Assembly: GCF_000425485.1 (NCBI RefSeq)
Contig: NZ_AUDN01000025.1
Span: 17,176 to 81,175 of the forward strand
DNA from: Flavobacterium tegetincola DSM 22377
GTDB taxonomy: Bacteria > Bacteroidota > Bacteroidia > Flavobacteriales > Flavobacteriaceae
Length of the DNA stretch: 64,000 nt
Direction of reading: 5' to 3'
Position numbers and translations under genes: made by a program. The notes beneath the pieces are model-generated. The model made no database searches. It worked only from the letters and a program-made list of their open reading frames with translations, and was not told the origin of the DNA. Positions 52,235 to 61,719 of the stretch are shown here, one piece after another (the first letter of the stretch is position 1; every line of letters starts with the position of its first letter).

Positions 52235-55200
52235 TTATTTAATGATGATTCGCTCAACTTGCGTTCTTTCGCCATCAAAAATGGACAGTAAATAAACGCC
52301 TGTTTGCACATTATTTAATTGAATATTTTCGTTAAAATCGCCTTGGTTGGTGTAATTTCTATTAAAGATAGTTCTACCACTCATATCATATACATTTACA
52401 TCTATTTTATTTGTAGCTGCATTTTTGAATTTCACGTTAAAATTTCCGTGGTTTGGATTTGGATATATTACTAGATTTGATACTTCATTCTTAGTTACTT
52501 CCAATGGTGCTGCAGTACTACAGAAAGTAAGTCCCCAATTGTTTATTGTACCTCCATCAGTATTAAATCCATCGACAACTGTAAGTGTCCAAATACCTTG
52601 TGATACTTGTCCGTTAAACGCTGATAACGGTTGCGACGGAATAACTGTACCTGAAATTGTAGGATTCCCTGAACACACGATAGGACTTCCGGCGTCATCA
52701 AAAGTGGCAATCACATTATCATTTGCACCACATTGATTGGTAAACAATTGTACTACTGTTCCACTTGGGCTGGTTAACCTTACCGTCATATCTGAAACAT
52801 AAGTGTGTGAAATATTTAATTGCACATTTAAATCATCAATCGTTACGCTGTCAAGCGCATCAATGGTAAGTGTTGAAGTAACTGTAGCTATTGTAGCTGG
52901 AATAGTTACCGGAATATTAACTGATGCTGAAAAATTACAGTAACTAGTATTAAATGTTGATGCTTCTACGAAAGAAGCGGAACAACCTTCATTTTTAGCT
53001 TTTACGCGCCAGAAATAATTAGTAACATTTTGCAGTTGCATTGGCGCATAAGAAGTTGTGGCAACTGTTGCGCTTTCAACTATAGTTGTAAAACTAGCAT
53101 CCGTAGCAATTTGCACTTCATAAGCAGTTGCTCCAGTGGAAGCCGACCAAGTGAATACCGCACCATCCGCTGTAATAGTAGTCGCATTTGCTGGACTCGT
53201 TAAATTGATTACTGAGAAATTATTATCTAAAATATCTGCATATAGATTTACACTTTTAACCACAGTACCTGCTGTAGCTTTTACATTGATTGTATACAAA
53301 TTTGGAATAACAGCACTTGTAGTAGTAAAAGTAACCGTTACATCTGAATTGATAGTTGCCGTAGCAGGTGCAAAAGTTGCAGTAATTCCCGCAGGTAAAT
53401 CTGTTACTGAAAATGAAACTGGTGCAGAAAAACCGCTATAAGCTGAGAAAGGTAATACAAAAGTTAATGCACCGCCTTTACAAACTGATTTATTTTGTTC
53501 GCCCTCAATACCTGAAAATGCTAGAGCAAAACTAGATGTAGGAGCTGCAATGGTGAAAGTAGTATCTGAAATATCGTAAAAAATATTATCATGACCCTTT
53601 ACCATAATTCGGTTGGAACTTCCTGGAAAGTTGGGAATTGTAATGGTTTCTGAACCGTCATTTGGCACTTTGCTAGCCAATAAAATTGGAAAAGTAGTCC
53701 CATTATTTGTAGACATGTAAATATCAACAAAACGGGTGTTTACAGGTGCAGTATTTGTGGCTGCTACTGCCCAAGTTACCGTTTGATTTGAACCTACTTC
53801 ATAAGAAACAAACGTGTTTTGAGACGTTACAGAAAATGGCCCTGATGCTTCTGATACCGTTACGTTCATCTCATCCGTTCCTGTTTGAGAACCACCCGCT
53901 GCATTATCTCTTACCGTTAGAGCAAAGTTTAATACGCGACTTACACCTGGCAAAACTTCCCAAGTAGTTCCCAATTGTCCTGCCAATACTGTAGATTTTG
54001 CTGGGAAAAATCGTGTCGGACTTGAAGTTCCTTCAATAGATCGAAAAAGAGGTCCTTGTGATTGAAACTGGCTTGGAGCTGAATAAGTAGAGCTTGCATA
54101 ACTCATTGGATTATTTTGTTCCCAAGTATAATTTAATGCATCTCCGTCTGCATCTGTTGCTGTTCCAGTTAACATAAAAGGTGTTGAAATAGGTATAACA
54201 TAATCTTTCCCTGCACTTACAACCGGTGCTGAATTTGAAAATGTAGTAACTTGAGCACAAGCAGAACTCACTCCAGTTTTAACATTATTAGTTATGTCAC
54301 GTATGGTTACGTAATGAAAATATGCATCACTCGCATTTTGTACATTTGGACTACAAATTCCAGCATAGCCCATAATAGTTGAACCACTTCCCGGCTCTAC
54401 TTCTGTTAGTCCGTTTCCTGAGAGACATCCTCTTGACGATTGCGTATGATATCCACCAAATTGATGTCCCATTTCATGTGCTACATAATCAATATCAAAT
54501 GCATCACCTGTTGGATTTGTCCTTCCTGTAAATCCCCTTCCCTTATGAGTAGAGTTATTTCCAACTGGATTTGTACTTGTACTACAAACGCAGCCAATAC
54601 ATCCTGCATTACCACCACCACTTGTATTAAAGTTGTGTCCAATATCATAACTTGCAAATCCTATTGTAGCATCAATAGTTTGTCCTGTTTTAACATTATA
54701 TTCACCTACCCACGGATCTGTTGTTCCATTAAAGTATAAAAGCAAATCATTATTTGCCACAAAAATCATGGTAATAGCTAAATCTCTCTCGTAAACACCA
54801 TTTACACGTGTCATAGTTAATGCCATCTGCGCTTGAATATTTGCTTTCTTTTGTTCAGTTGTACCTGTTCCAGCAAAAATAGCTCCATATTCACCTGTGC
54901 AAGAAAGTGCTAGTCTATAGGTTCTTAACTTAGAATCGTCAGCTGCGGCAACGCTATTAGCACTTAATGTAGCTTGTTCTAAACTTGGCAAAGCAATATC
55001 ATCAGCTATCAAACATTCAAAATCTTGTGGTGTATCTGAAATAGCACTTTTTGAATAAATAATATAATTTGCCCTATCTTCCGTATATGGATCAATGTAT
55101 AATACACTTTTTCCAGAAGCAAAGGTCATACTGTGCAATCCAAGTTGGGTTACTGAAAAACGTGCAACAGCACTTGGATCATCAACACCTTGAGCTGCAT

Positions 55201-55531
55201 ATGATTTAATCATTGGAAATTTTCTTGCCAATTTTGCCTCCATAATAGGTGTTTCCATCACATAAAAACGCTCTACGTTTCCTGCTTCGGTTGGCAAATA
55301 CATAATTTTTTTGGAGCGTCCAACAAACTCACCTCGAACAGGTGCTCCAGATAACTGCTGTTTAAAAAGGTCCAAATTCAAATGGAACAAATGGAAAGTA
55401 GTAGGATTTGAATTTCGATTGACCTTTTCCAACATATCTATTTTTTGCGCATTCGTTTTTGTCCAAGGTGATTGACCAAAAGAAAGTGCCATCGAAAAAA
55501 GAGCAATTATCAAAAATGTAATTTTTCTCAT
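52235..55531 (-). CDS. Secreted reprolysin-like metalloprotease, long paralog, with extra Fn3-like module, P-domain and T9SS domain
   Basis: This 1,098-aa protein has a signal peptide (ending LSFGQ) and the metzincin motif HEMGHQFGGYH at 352-362 (His352, Glu353, His356, His362) with TIMGYAGIC after it. It resembles the 892-aa paralog but carries an additional region of about 200 residues. That region includes a fibronectin-type module (FTWSASTGATAYEVQIATDA) before the P-domain. The T9SS type A domain starts near NLVIYPNPNHGNF. The minus-strand TATATTTG (forward CAAATATA, 55570-55577) is a good -7 box. Substrates are unknown; such proteases are usually extracellular digestive enzymes. Confidence 0.94.
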   Translation of the reverse strand: MRKITFLIIALFSMALSFGQSPWTKTNAQKIDMLEKVNRNSNPTTFHLFHLNLDLFKQQLSGAPVRGEFVGRSKKIMYLPTEAGNVERFYVMETPIMEAKLARKFPMIKSYAAQGVDDPSAVARFSVTQLGLHSMTFASGKSVLYIDPYTEDRANYIIYSKSAISDTPQDFECLIADDIALPSLEQATLSANSVAAADDSKLRTYRLALSCTGEYGAIFAGTGTTEQKKANIQAQMALTMTRVNGVYERDLAITMIFVANNDLLLYFNGTTDPWVGEYNVKTGQTIDATIGFASYDIGHNFNTSGGGNAGCIGCVCSTSTNPVGNNSTHKGRGFTGRTNPTGDAFDIDYVAHEMGHQFGGYHTQSSRGCLSGNGLTEVEPGSGSTIMGYAGICSPNVQNASDAYFHYVTIRDITNNVKTGVSSACAQVTTFSNSAPVVSAGKDYVIPISTPFMLTGTATDADGDALNYTWEQNNPMSYASSTYSAPSQFQSQGPLFRSIEGTSSPTRFFPAKSTVLAGQLGTTWEVLPGVSRVLNFALTVRDNAAGGSQTGTDEMNVTVSEASGPFSVTSQNTFVSYEVGSNQTVTWAVAATNTAPVNTRFVDIYMSTNNGTTFPILLASKVPNDGSETITIPNFPGSSNRIMVKGHDNIFYDISDTTFTIAAPTSSFALAFSGIEGEQNKSVCKGGALTFVLPFSAYSGFSAPVSFSVTDLPAGITATFAPATATINSDVTVTFTTTSAVIPNLYTINVKATAGTVVKSVNLYADILDNNFSVINLTSPANATTITADGAVFTWSASTGATAYEVQIATDASFTTIVESATVATTSYAPMQLQNVTNYFWRVKAKNEGCSASFVEASTFNTSYCNFSASVNIPVTIPATIATVTSTLTIDALDSVTIDDLNVQLNISHTYVSDMTVRLTSPSGTVVQLFTNQCGANDNVIATFDDAGSPIVCSGNPTISGTVIPSQPLSAFNGQVSQGIWTLTVVDGFNTDGGTINNWGLTFCSTAAPLEVTKNEVSNLVIYPNPNHGNFNVKFKNAATNKIDVNVYDMSGRTIFNRNYTNQGDFNENIQLNNVQTGVYLLSIFDGERTQVERIIIK

Positions 55532-55670
55532 GAATTAGTTTTAGTTTTAAAAATGAGGTTTTTAATTTCCAAATATATGAATAACATTGATTCAAATGCA
55601 GTTCAAATTCAAATAATACGTTAAAATTTAAATTATCCGCATTCTGATTTCATTTACGGATTGTATGACT

Positions 55671-55678
55671 TAAATTTG
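55671..55678 (+). promoter_or_regulatory. -7 box of ribF
   Basis: TAAATTTG lies 20 bp before the TTG start of ribF. The -33 region is poor. Confidence 0.45.
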
Positions 55679-55698
55679 CTGGCACTAAAACAGCAATT

Positions 55699-56625
55699 TT
55701 GAACAGCTATAATTCTATACACGATTTTTCGACTACTAAAAAAACCGTTGTCACTTTAGGCACTTTTGATGGTGTTCATCTTGGACATACCAAAATTATT
55801 GAGCGTCTTTTAAATGCCAGTTCAGCAGACCAACAAAGTCTAATACTAACTTTTTTTCCGCACCCTCGAATGGTTTTGCAAAAGGAATCGGATATTAAAT
55901 TACTCAATACAATTGCAGAACGCACCCAACTTTTGGATAAAGCAGGTTTGCAAAATCTAATTATACATCCTTTTGACCAAGCTTTTTCTAGATTAACGGC
56001 GGAAGAATTTGTGAAAAACATTTTGGTAGATGTGTTCAACATAAAGAAAATAATTATTGGACACGACCACCGTTTTGGCAGAAACAGAACGGCCAATATT
56101 GATGATCTAATTTTGTTCGGGAAGGAATATGGTTTTGAGGTTGAGCAAATTTCAGCGCAGGAAATTGACGAAGTATCCATTAGTTCTACTAAAATTCGAA
56201 ATGCATTGAACGAAGGTAAAATTGCATTGGCAAACGAATATTTGGGTTACAACTATTTCTTTTCAGGTACCGTCATTCATGGTAAGAAACTGGGTAGAAC
56301 CATTGGTTTTCCCACTGCAAATTTAAAAATCAGCGAATCTTATAAATTAATTCCAGCTCAAGGCGTCTATGCGGTACAGTGTTTAATAGCGAATCAACTT
56401 GTAAACGGCATGTTAAATATTGGCACAAATCCTACTGTTGAAGGTCAAAATTTATCTATAGAAGTGCACTTATTAGATTTTGAAGGCGATCTATACGACC
56501 AAGAAATTACTGTAGAATTGGTCAAGCGCATTCGCGATGAGAAAAAATTTGAATCTGTTGAGGCGCTTAAAATGCAGTTGGAAAAGGATAGGTTGTTTGC
56601 ACAACAATTATTTCAAAATAAATAA
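55699..56625 (+). CDS. ribF: Bifunctional riboflavin kinase / FAD synthetase
   Basis: This 308-aa enzyme makes FMN and then FAD. The N-terminal adenylyltransferase domain has TLGTFDGVHLGH (the HxGH motif) and the ISSTKIR segment. The C-terminal flavokinase domain has KLGRTIGFPTANL. There is no ATG. An in-frame stop lies upstream and the N-terminus of the family (…SYNSIHDFS) begins at the TTG at 55699, which I take as the start. It is 36 kb from ribE, so flavin genes are dispersed here. Confidence 0.94.
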   Translation: MNSYNSIHDFSTTKKTVVTLGTFDGVHLGHTKIIERLLNASSADQQSLILTFFPHPRMVLQKESDIKLLNTIAERTQLLDKAGLQNLIIHPFDQAFSRLTAEEFVKNILVDVFNIKKIIIGHDHRFGRNRTANIDDLILFGKEYGFEVEQISAQEIDEVSISSTKIRNALNEGKIALANEYLGYNYFFSGTVIHGKKLGRTIGFPTANLKISESYKLIPAQGVYAVQCLIANQLVNGMLNIGTNPTVEGQNLSIEVHLLDFEGDLYDQEITVELVKRIRDEKKFESVEALKMQLEKDRLFAQQLFQNK

Positions 56626-56969
56626 GCAATTGTAATTTTTAAAAGCCTGACTACAATTATTGCTTACATATCATTTTTAATTTGCAAGCGTCATCTTTAT
56701 ATTTCTTCAAATTACAATAAGTACTTTTAGCAATCGTTTAAACTTCCTCGAGAGCGATTACAGCATGAAAACGATAGCATGAATTTCATTAAACTTTTTG
56801 CCCTCGTGAAAGGACTCTCATATTAACTATCAATATCACCTCTCAATAAGCTAATAAAATGATAGATTAATTTCTAAAAGATTAATTTTTAGAGCAAATA
56901 ATACAAGCATTTTCTTAAAATTTTTATAAATACAACAATATTCCATTACATTTCTGCTCAACTTTTTGT
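56626..56969. other. Intergenic region without a recognisable gene
   Basis: Between ribF and the small membrane protein there is no open frame of coding character. A loose inverted repeat (AAGCAATTGTA near 56626-56635 and TACAATTATTGCTT near 56655-56667) could be a weak terminator but lacks a T-run. I see nothing else. Confidence 0.4.
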
Positions 56970-56995
56970 AGTTTAGACATTCTAACGTCTAAACT
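56970..56995 (+). promoter_or_regulatory. 9-bp inverted repeat just before the start codon at 57004
   Basis: The perfect arms AGTTTAGAC (56970-56978) and GTCTAAACT (56987-56995) enclose an 8-nt spacer. Five Ts follow and the ATG comes eight bases later. It can be read as an operator or as a hairpin in the 5' leader. It is terminator-like but lies in front of a gene, so attenuation is possible. Confidence 0.5.
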
Positions 56996-57003
56996 TTTTC
57001 CTT

Positions 57004-57459
57004 ATGAAACTTAAAAGAGAACTTATCAATGGATTTATTATTTACGTAGGCATTGCAATTTACTTTTTGATTATTGAATTTTCAGGACTTGCCGACGTAT
57101 TTATTCTTCGCATGCTCAACTTATTTATCGTGGCTTTCGGAATCAATTTGACACTGAAACAAAATGCAAAGGATGGCATTCCAGGCTATTTTACCAATTT
57201 AATTTCAGGTATAGTAACTTCTTTATTTGGCGCCATTCTTAGTATTGTAAGTTTATTGCTTTACATCGACTATAGAGGCGGAAACGCTTATTTGGAAACA
57301 CTATCACAAGGCGTACTCTTTGGCGGCGGCGAAATCAACATTGTTTATTATTGTATCGGACTACTTTTTGAAGCCGTGGCATCGTCTGCAATTATCGCAT
57401 TTGTGCTAATGCAATTTTGGAAAAATAAAGTAGAGGTAATTAATAAAGTAAATGCGTAA
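57004..57459 (+). CDS. Small four-helix membrane protein, function unknown
   Basis: This 151-aa protein has four predicted TM helices (about 8-27, 31-47, 62-88 and 112-138). It has short loops and a polar, GGN/GGGE-containing segment between helices 3 and 4. It is of the DUF4199-like size class common in Bacteroidota, but I cannot confirm that. The leader hairpin at 56970-56995 is its only visible control element. Confidence 0.75.
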   Translation: MKLKRELINGFIIYVGIAIYFLIIEFSGLADVFILRMLNLFIVAFGINLTLKQNAKDGIPGYFTNLISGIVTSLFGAILSIVSLLLYIDYRGGNAYLETLSQGVLFGGGEINIVYYCIGLLFEAVASSAIIAFVLMQFWKNKVEVINKVNA

Positions 57460-57546
57460 ACACACTTATTTTTGATTGAACATTGTCAATTTGTTGCCCC
57501 TTTTTCGTTTCTGAGTGATTTGCTTTTTACTTAAAAGAGAAATACC

Positions 57547-57554
57547 TACTTTTG
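57547..57554 (+). promoter_or_regulatory. -7 box of bioB
   Basis: TACTTTTG lies 21 bp before the bioB ATG. TTTG at 57519-57522 is a possible -33 box, one base beyond the usual maximum spacing. Confidence 0.45.
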
Positions 57555-57575
57555 ACATCTTACTAAAATTTAAAG

Positions 57576-58661
57576 ATGAGTACTACAAGAAATAACTGGA
57601 CAAAAGACGAAATTATTGCAATTTATAATAAGCCTATTATGGACTTACTTTATGAGGCTTCAACCGTTCACCGTCAATTTCACGATCCAAATGTGGTTCA
57701 AGTTTCCACTTTATTATCCATTAAAACAGGAGGTTGTCCCGAAGATTGTGGCTATTGTCCACAAGCTGCACGATACCATACTAAAGTAGATGGAAATGAT
57801 TTAATGTCGGTTTCTCAAGTTAAAGCACAAGCTTTAAGAGCAAAAGAAGGAGGATCTTCTCGTGTTTGTATGGGTGCTGCTTGGCGAAATGTAAAAGACG
57901 GTCCTGAATTTGATCAAGTATTGGAAATGGTCCGAACTATTAATAAATTGGATATGGAAGTATGTTGTACCTTAGGTATGATTACAGAAAACCAAGCCCA
58001 ACGTTTGGCGGAAGCCGGACTGTATGCCTACAACCACAATTTAGATACGTCAGAAGAATATTACAAAGAAGTAATTTCAACAAGAGGTTTTGAAGACCGT
58101 TTGCAAACTATTGAAAATGTTAGAAAAACCAATGTAACTGTTTGTAGCGGTGGAATTATTGGAATGGGAGAAAGCATTGAAGATCGTGCAGGAATGTTAG
58201 TTGCATTGTCTACCTTAAATCCCCAACCAGAATCCGTGCCCATAAATGCATTAGTTGCAGTGGAAGGAACGCCGATGGAGGAAGAAAAACCTGTTGAAAT
58301 TTGGGAAATGATCAGAATGGTTGCCACTACAAGAATCATTATGCCGGAAACGCAAGTTCGACTTTCTGCAGGACGTATGAATATGAATCGTGAAGGACAA
58401 GCGATGTGCTTTTTTGCGGGAGCTAATTCAATATTTGCTGGTGATAAATTATTGACCACCCCAAATCCAGATGTAAATGAAGACATGAAAATGTTTGAAA
58501 CTCTAGGTTTGATTCCTCAAAAACCGTTTACTAAAGTTTCACAGCCAAAAACAGTAGAAGCGGCAGATTCTGAATTTAGTACGTTAGGCGAAAAACCAAA
58601 ATGGTCCCGTCCTGGACATACTATTGAACGAAATTTAGAAGCTTCTGGAAAAGGAAAATAA
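57576..58661 (+). CDS. bioB: Biotin synthase
   Basis: This 361-aa radical-SAM enzyme inserts sulfur into dethiobiotin. The CxxxCxxC cluster ligands are Cys54, Cys58 and Cys61 (CPEDCGYC). The second-cluster residues follow in RVCMGAAW, VCCTLG and VCSGGIIG. Length is normal with a short C-terminal extension. It stands alone; no other biotin genes are in the window. Its product is needed by AccB. A terminator follows. Confidence 0.97.
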   Translation: MSTTRNNWTKDEIIAIYNKPIMDLLYEASTVHRQFHDPNVVQVSTLLSIKTGGCPEDCGYCPQAARYHTKVDGNDLMSVSQVKAQALRAKEGGSSRVCMGAAWRNVKDGPEFDQVLEMVRTINKLDMEVCCTLGMITENQAQRLAEAGLYAYNHNLDTSEEYYKEVISTRGFEDRLQTIENVRKTNVTVCSGGIIGMGESIEDRAGMLVALSTLNPQPESVPINALVAVEGTPMEEEKPVEIWEMIRMVATTRIIMPETQVRLSAGRMNMNREGQAMCFFAGANSIFAGDKLLTTPNPDVNEDMKMFETLGLIPQKPFTKVSQPKTVEAADSEFSTLGEKPKWSRPGHTIERNLEASGKGK

Positions 58662-58684
58662 ATTTTACAGGATTATATTTTTAT

Positions 58685-58717
58685 AAAACTCTCGGTATTT
58701 TATCGGGAGTTTTTTTT
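58685..58717 (+). terminator. Terminator after bioB
   Basis: The arms AAAACTCTCG (58685-58694) and CGGGAGTTTT (58704-58713) pair with one G-U and are followed by a T-run. The rest of 58718-58965 is AT-rich with a weak promoter-like TAACTTTA near 58903 and nothing else clear. Confidence 0.78.
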
Positions 58718-58965
58718 GTCCTCTTATTTAAGCTTATAAATCTTTTTTGAGATCTACAATGTATCTTTTTTGCTTTTGCTAAAAAGAATAAACCTAAAAT
58801 CAATATTAATTTTCATCACCTTCTAAATTTCATCACATTATTGACAAAGGAAAATTGGCAAAACTACTTTACAACTGTTTGTAAATCATAACTTTATTTT
58901 AGCTAACTTTATACTTGAATACGCGTATGCGTTCACAGCCCAAATTAAATTTAAACGCCACACCG

Positions 58966-59649
58966 ATGATCAAATCCTTATTTAATTTGTTTTTTCCGCC
59001 CGCTTGTTTAGGCTGTAGCCAATTTCTCTCCGAAAATGAGCACGTAATTTGTACGCAATGCAGACATGAAATCCCTTTGACCAATCATCATTTAGATTCT
59101 GAAAATGTAGCCATGATGAAGCTGTACGGTAGACTTCCAGTAGAACACGTTTCCGCCTTAATGTATTTCCATAAAAAAGGAATTGTTCAAGAACTCATTC
59201 ACAATTTAAAATACCGAGGACATCAAGAAATAGGCACTTTAATTGGCAACTGGTACGGAAATGAACTTAAGGAATGTGCTATTTTGAAAACAATAGATGC
59301 TATAATTCCGATTCCGTTGCATCCTAAAAGATTACACAAAAGAGGCTATAACCAAGTAAGCACTTTTGGCTTAGCCCTTTCAGAACAGCTCAATTGTCCG
59401 TATGACGAAAATCTGCTCAAAAGAGTACAACACAGCAAGACCCAAACATTTAAAAATCTATTGAGTCGGAATGAAATTAAATCGCATACCTTTCGGATCG
59501 ATACTTTAGAAAAATACCAAAACAAACATCTTTTAATGATTGATGATGTGATGACTACTGGTGCAACACTTGAAGCTGCGGGAAAAACATTACTAGAAAT
59601 ACCGGATGTAAAAATTAGTATTGTGTGTATGGCCATGTCCGAACGGTAA
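58966..59649 (+). CDS. ComF family phosphoribosyltransferase-like protein
   Basis: This 227-aa protein has an N-terminal Cys-pair zinc ribbon (CLGC … CTQC). The C-terminal PRTase domain carries the PRPP motif MIDDVMTTGATLEAA. ComF is required for DNA uptake in competent bacteria, where it works with the ComFA helicase and DprA; a dprA gene is at 40414. I start at 58966 (MIKSLFNLFFPPACLGC), where the family begins, although the frame is open from 58915. Confidence 0.9.
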   Translation: MIKSLFNLFFPPACLGCSQFLSENEHVICTQCRHEIPLTNHHLDSENVAMMKLYGRLPVEHVSALMYFHKKGIVQELIHNLKYRGHQEIGTLIGNWYGNELKECAILKTIDAIIPIPLHPKRLHKRGYNQVSTFGLALSEQLNCPYDENLLKRVQHSKTQTFKNLLSRNEIKSHTFRIDTLEKYQNKHLLMIDDVMTTGATLEAAGKTLLEIPDVKISIVCMAMSER

Positions 59650-59701
59650 ATAATTATATTATTGCAATTAATATTATTTGTTTCTACCAAGAATTAATTT
59701 T

Positions 59702-60025
59702 ATGAGAAAAACCATTGTATTTTTTATAAGCTCCATTTTATTCCAAAGTTGTTTTTCCTATAAAGCAGTTGAAAACAAGACAAGCCAATACGAAATTGGA
59801 AAATCATACCGCGTACATCAAGGTAAAAAATCTAAAATTATAAGAATAGACAACAAAACAGATAGTACACTTGTGGTTTGGAGTGATTTTAACACGGAAA
59901 CCATTTCCACTGATTCATTTTCTAAAGTGGAAAAGAGGAAGTTTTCTATTATAAAGACGGTACTTCTGCCGGTAACAATTATGGCGACTGTGGTTTTATT
60001 TTTTGCAATTTCCTTTTCAAATTAA
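59702..60025 (+). CDS. Small lipoprotein or membrane-anchored protein of unknown function
   Basis: This 107-aa protein has a lipoprotein-like signal (FQSC). A short strand-rich region (YEIGKSYRVHQGKKSKII, about 36-75) follows, and a C-terminal hydrophobic helix (about 85-106). The Met at 59702 is preferred over an upstream TTG at 59678. I do not recognise the family. Confidence 0.65.
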   Translation: MRKTIVFFISSILFQSCFSYKAVENKTSQYEIGKSYRVHQGKKSKIIRIDNKTDSTLVVWSDFNTETISTDSFSKVEKRKFSIIKTVLLPVTIMATVVLFFAISFSN

Positions 60026-60117
60026 AACTAGATTTTAAACTACTGCTAATTTTAGCAAAAACATTTCATTCACAATAATTATAATTGTTATTTTGTGAGA
60101 TACAAATTTCACTTTCT

Positions 60118-61716
60118 ATGTCGAAGATCATGTCGCGCTACATCCTGTTAATACTAGCATTACTCATTTTTAGTTGTGCCAAAAGAGGCAACATTACTGG
60201 AGGTTTAAAAGACACTTTAGCCCCTGTTTTACGTCAAAGTATTCCAGAGAATTTCAAAACCAATTTTACAGGGAACGAAATTAGACTTAATTTTGACGAA
60301 TACATCAAGCTGAAAGACATCAACAAACAATTGATCGTTTCGCCACCGATGAATACGGCACCTATAATTACTCCAACTACGGCTAGTAAATACATATCCA
60401 TAAAAATAAAAGATACGCTGCAGGCAAATACTACGTATAGTTTGAATTTTGGACAAAGTATTCAGGATAATAACGAAGGTAATATTTTTCCGCAGTTTAA
60501 ATATGTGTTTTCAACAGGAACTTGCATCGATTCGCTTTCCATTTCAGGAACAATCCAAGATGCTTTGGAAAGTAAAAGTGATAATTTTGTAACTGTGATG
60601 CTTTATGAAATCAATGAAAAATATACAGATTCTACCATATATAAAGAAAAACCACGCTACGTAACTAATACTTTAGACAGTGCCACCACTTTTAAAATTG
60701 AAAATATTAAAGCAGGAACGTATCAATTAATTGCTTTAAAAGACAACAACAATTTTATATACAACCCAGGAAAAGATAAAATTGCGTTTTATAACGAACC
60801 GATTGTTATTGGAGCGGAAAATAAATCGTACAATTTAAAGTTATTTAATGAAGTAGTACAAACCAAATCCTATAAACCTACTCAAGCGTCTGGAAATCGA
60901 GCGCTTCTGGGTTACGATGGTGATTTTAAAGATGCTCAAATCACTTTAAAGAATGGTTCTGAAACTTTGAAAACGATAGTTACAAAACTGCCTGAAAAAG
61001 ACTCCGTACAAATATGGTTTCCTGCGGTAAAAGCAGATTCACTTCAATTGGCTTTAACAATAAAAGAGTATTTAAAGGACTATTATTTTAAATTGAAAGA
61101 CCAGAAAAAGGATTCATTAAGTTTTACTGCTGCACCTTCTGGAACGCTTCATTTTCGTCAAAATTTTGGACTTACAAGTTCCATTCCGCTTACCAAGATT
61201 GATTCTTCAAAAATAAGTGTGACCGATAAGGATTCTATTTCCGTTAAATTTACAACCGATTACGATATTTACAATCAAAAGCTGGTCTTTAAATGGAACA
61301 AAGAACCTGAGCAAAAGTATAAGATTACTTTATTGCCGGGCGCTTTAACAGATTTCTACGAAAAGACAAATGATACGTTATCCTATAAATTAGCAACGCG
61401 TGAAACCAATAAATACGGTAATCTTACCTTCAACTTAGAAAATATAAAAAGCTACCCAGTTATTGTACAATTGACGGACGCTAAAGGAAAAGTTATGGAA
61501 TCCGAATATTTGGAAAAAGAACCTGTAGCCAATTTCAATCTTATTCAGCCTGGTATATTTAGAATTCGAATCATCTATGACACCAATCAAAACAAAGAAT
61601 GGGATGCAGGAAATTTCCTAACCAAAACGCAAAGTGAAGAAGTGATTTATTTTCCAAAAGAAATTGACGTACGTGAGAATTGGGACGTTAATGATGGAAT
61701 TATTTTAGAACCTTAG
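60118..61716 (+). CDS. Lipoprotein with N-terminal bacterial Ig-like (Big_5) domain
   Basis: This 532-aa lipoprotein (lipobox IFSC, then AKRGNITGGLKDTLAP) has a Big_5/SbsA-type Ig-like domain at about 30-135 (IRLNFDEYIKL … TTYSLNFGQSIQDNNEGN). Further strand-rich modules follow. The C-terminus includes DTNQNKEWDAGNFLTKTQSEEVIYFP, resembling a calcium-binding or carboxypeptidase-regulatory-like repeat. It is widely conserved in Flavobacteriaceae and probably sits at the outer membrane; the role is unknown. I start at 60118; the Met at 60130 is an alternative. It converges with the next gene, 3 bp apart. Confidence 0.85.
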   Translation: MSKIMSRYILLILALLIFSCAKRGNITGGLKDTLAPVLRQSIPENFKTNFTGNEIRLNFDEYIKLKDINKQLIVSPPMNTAPIITPTTASKYISIKIKDTLQANTTYSLNFGQSIQDNNEGNIFPQFKYVFSTGTCIDSLSISGTIQDALESKSDNFVTVMLYEINEKYTDSTIYKEKPRYVTNTLDSATTFKIENIKAGTYQLIALKDNNNFIYNPGKDKIAFYNEPIVIGAENKSYNLKLFNEVVQTKSYKPTQASGNRALLGYDGDFKDAQITLKNGSETLKTIVTKLPEKDSVQIWFPAVKADSLQLALTIKEYLKDYYFKLKDQKKDSLSFTAAPSGTLHFRQNFGLTSSIPLTKIDSSKISVTDKDSISVKFTTDYDIYNQKLVFKWNKEPEQKYKITLLPGALTDFYEKTNDTLSYKLATRETNKYGNLTFNLENIKSYPVIVQLTDAKGKVMESEYLEKEPVANFNLIQPGIFRIRIIYDTNQNKEWDAGNFLTKTQSEEVIYFPKEIDVRENWDVNDGIILEP

Positions 61717-61719
61717 TTA

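Noticed and set aside
54440..54739. Cys-rich 99-aa plus-strand ORF
   Set aside because: It is the antisense shadow of the 1098-aa metalloprotease; the Cys codons arise from its Thr/Ala-rich coding sequence.
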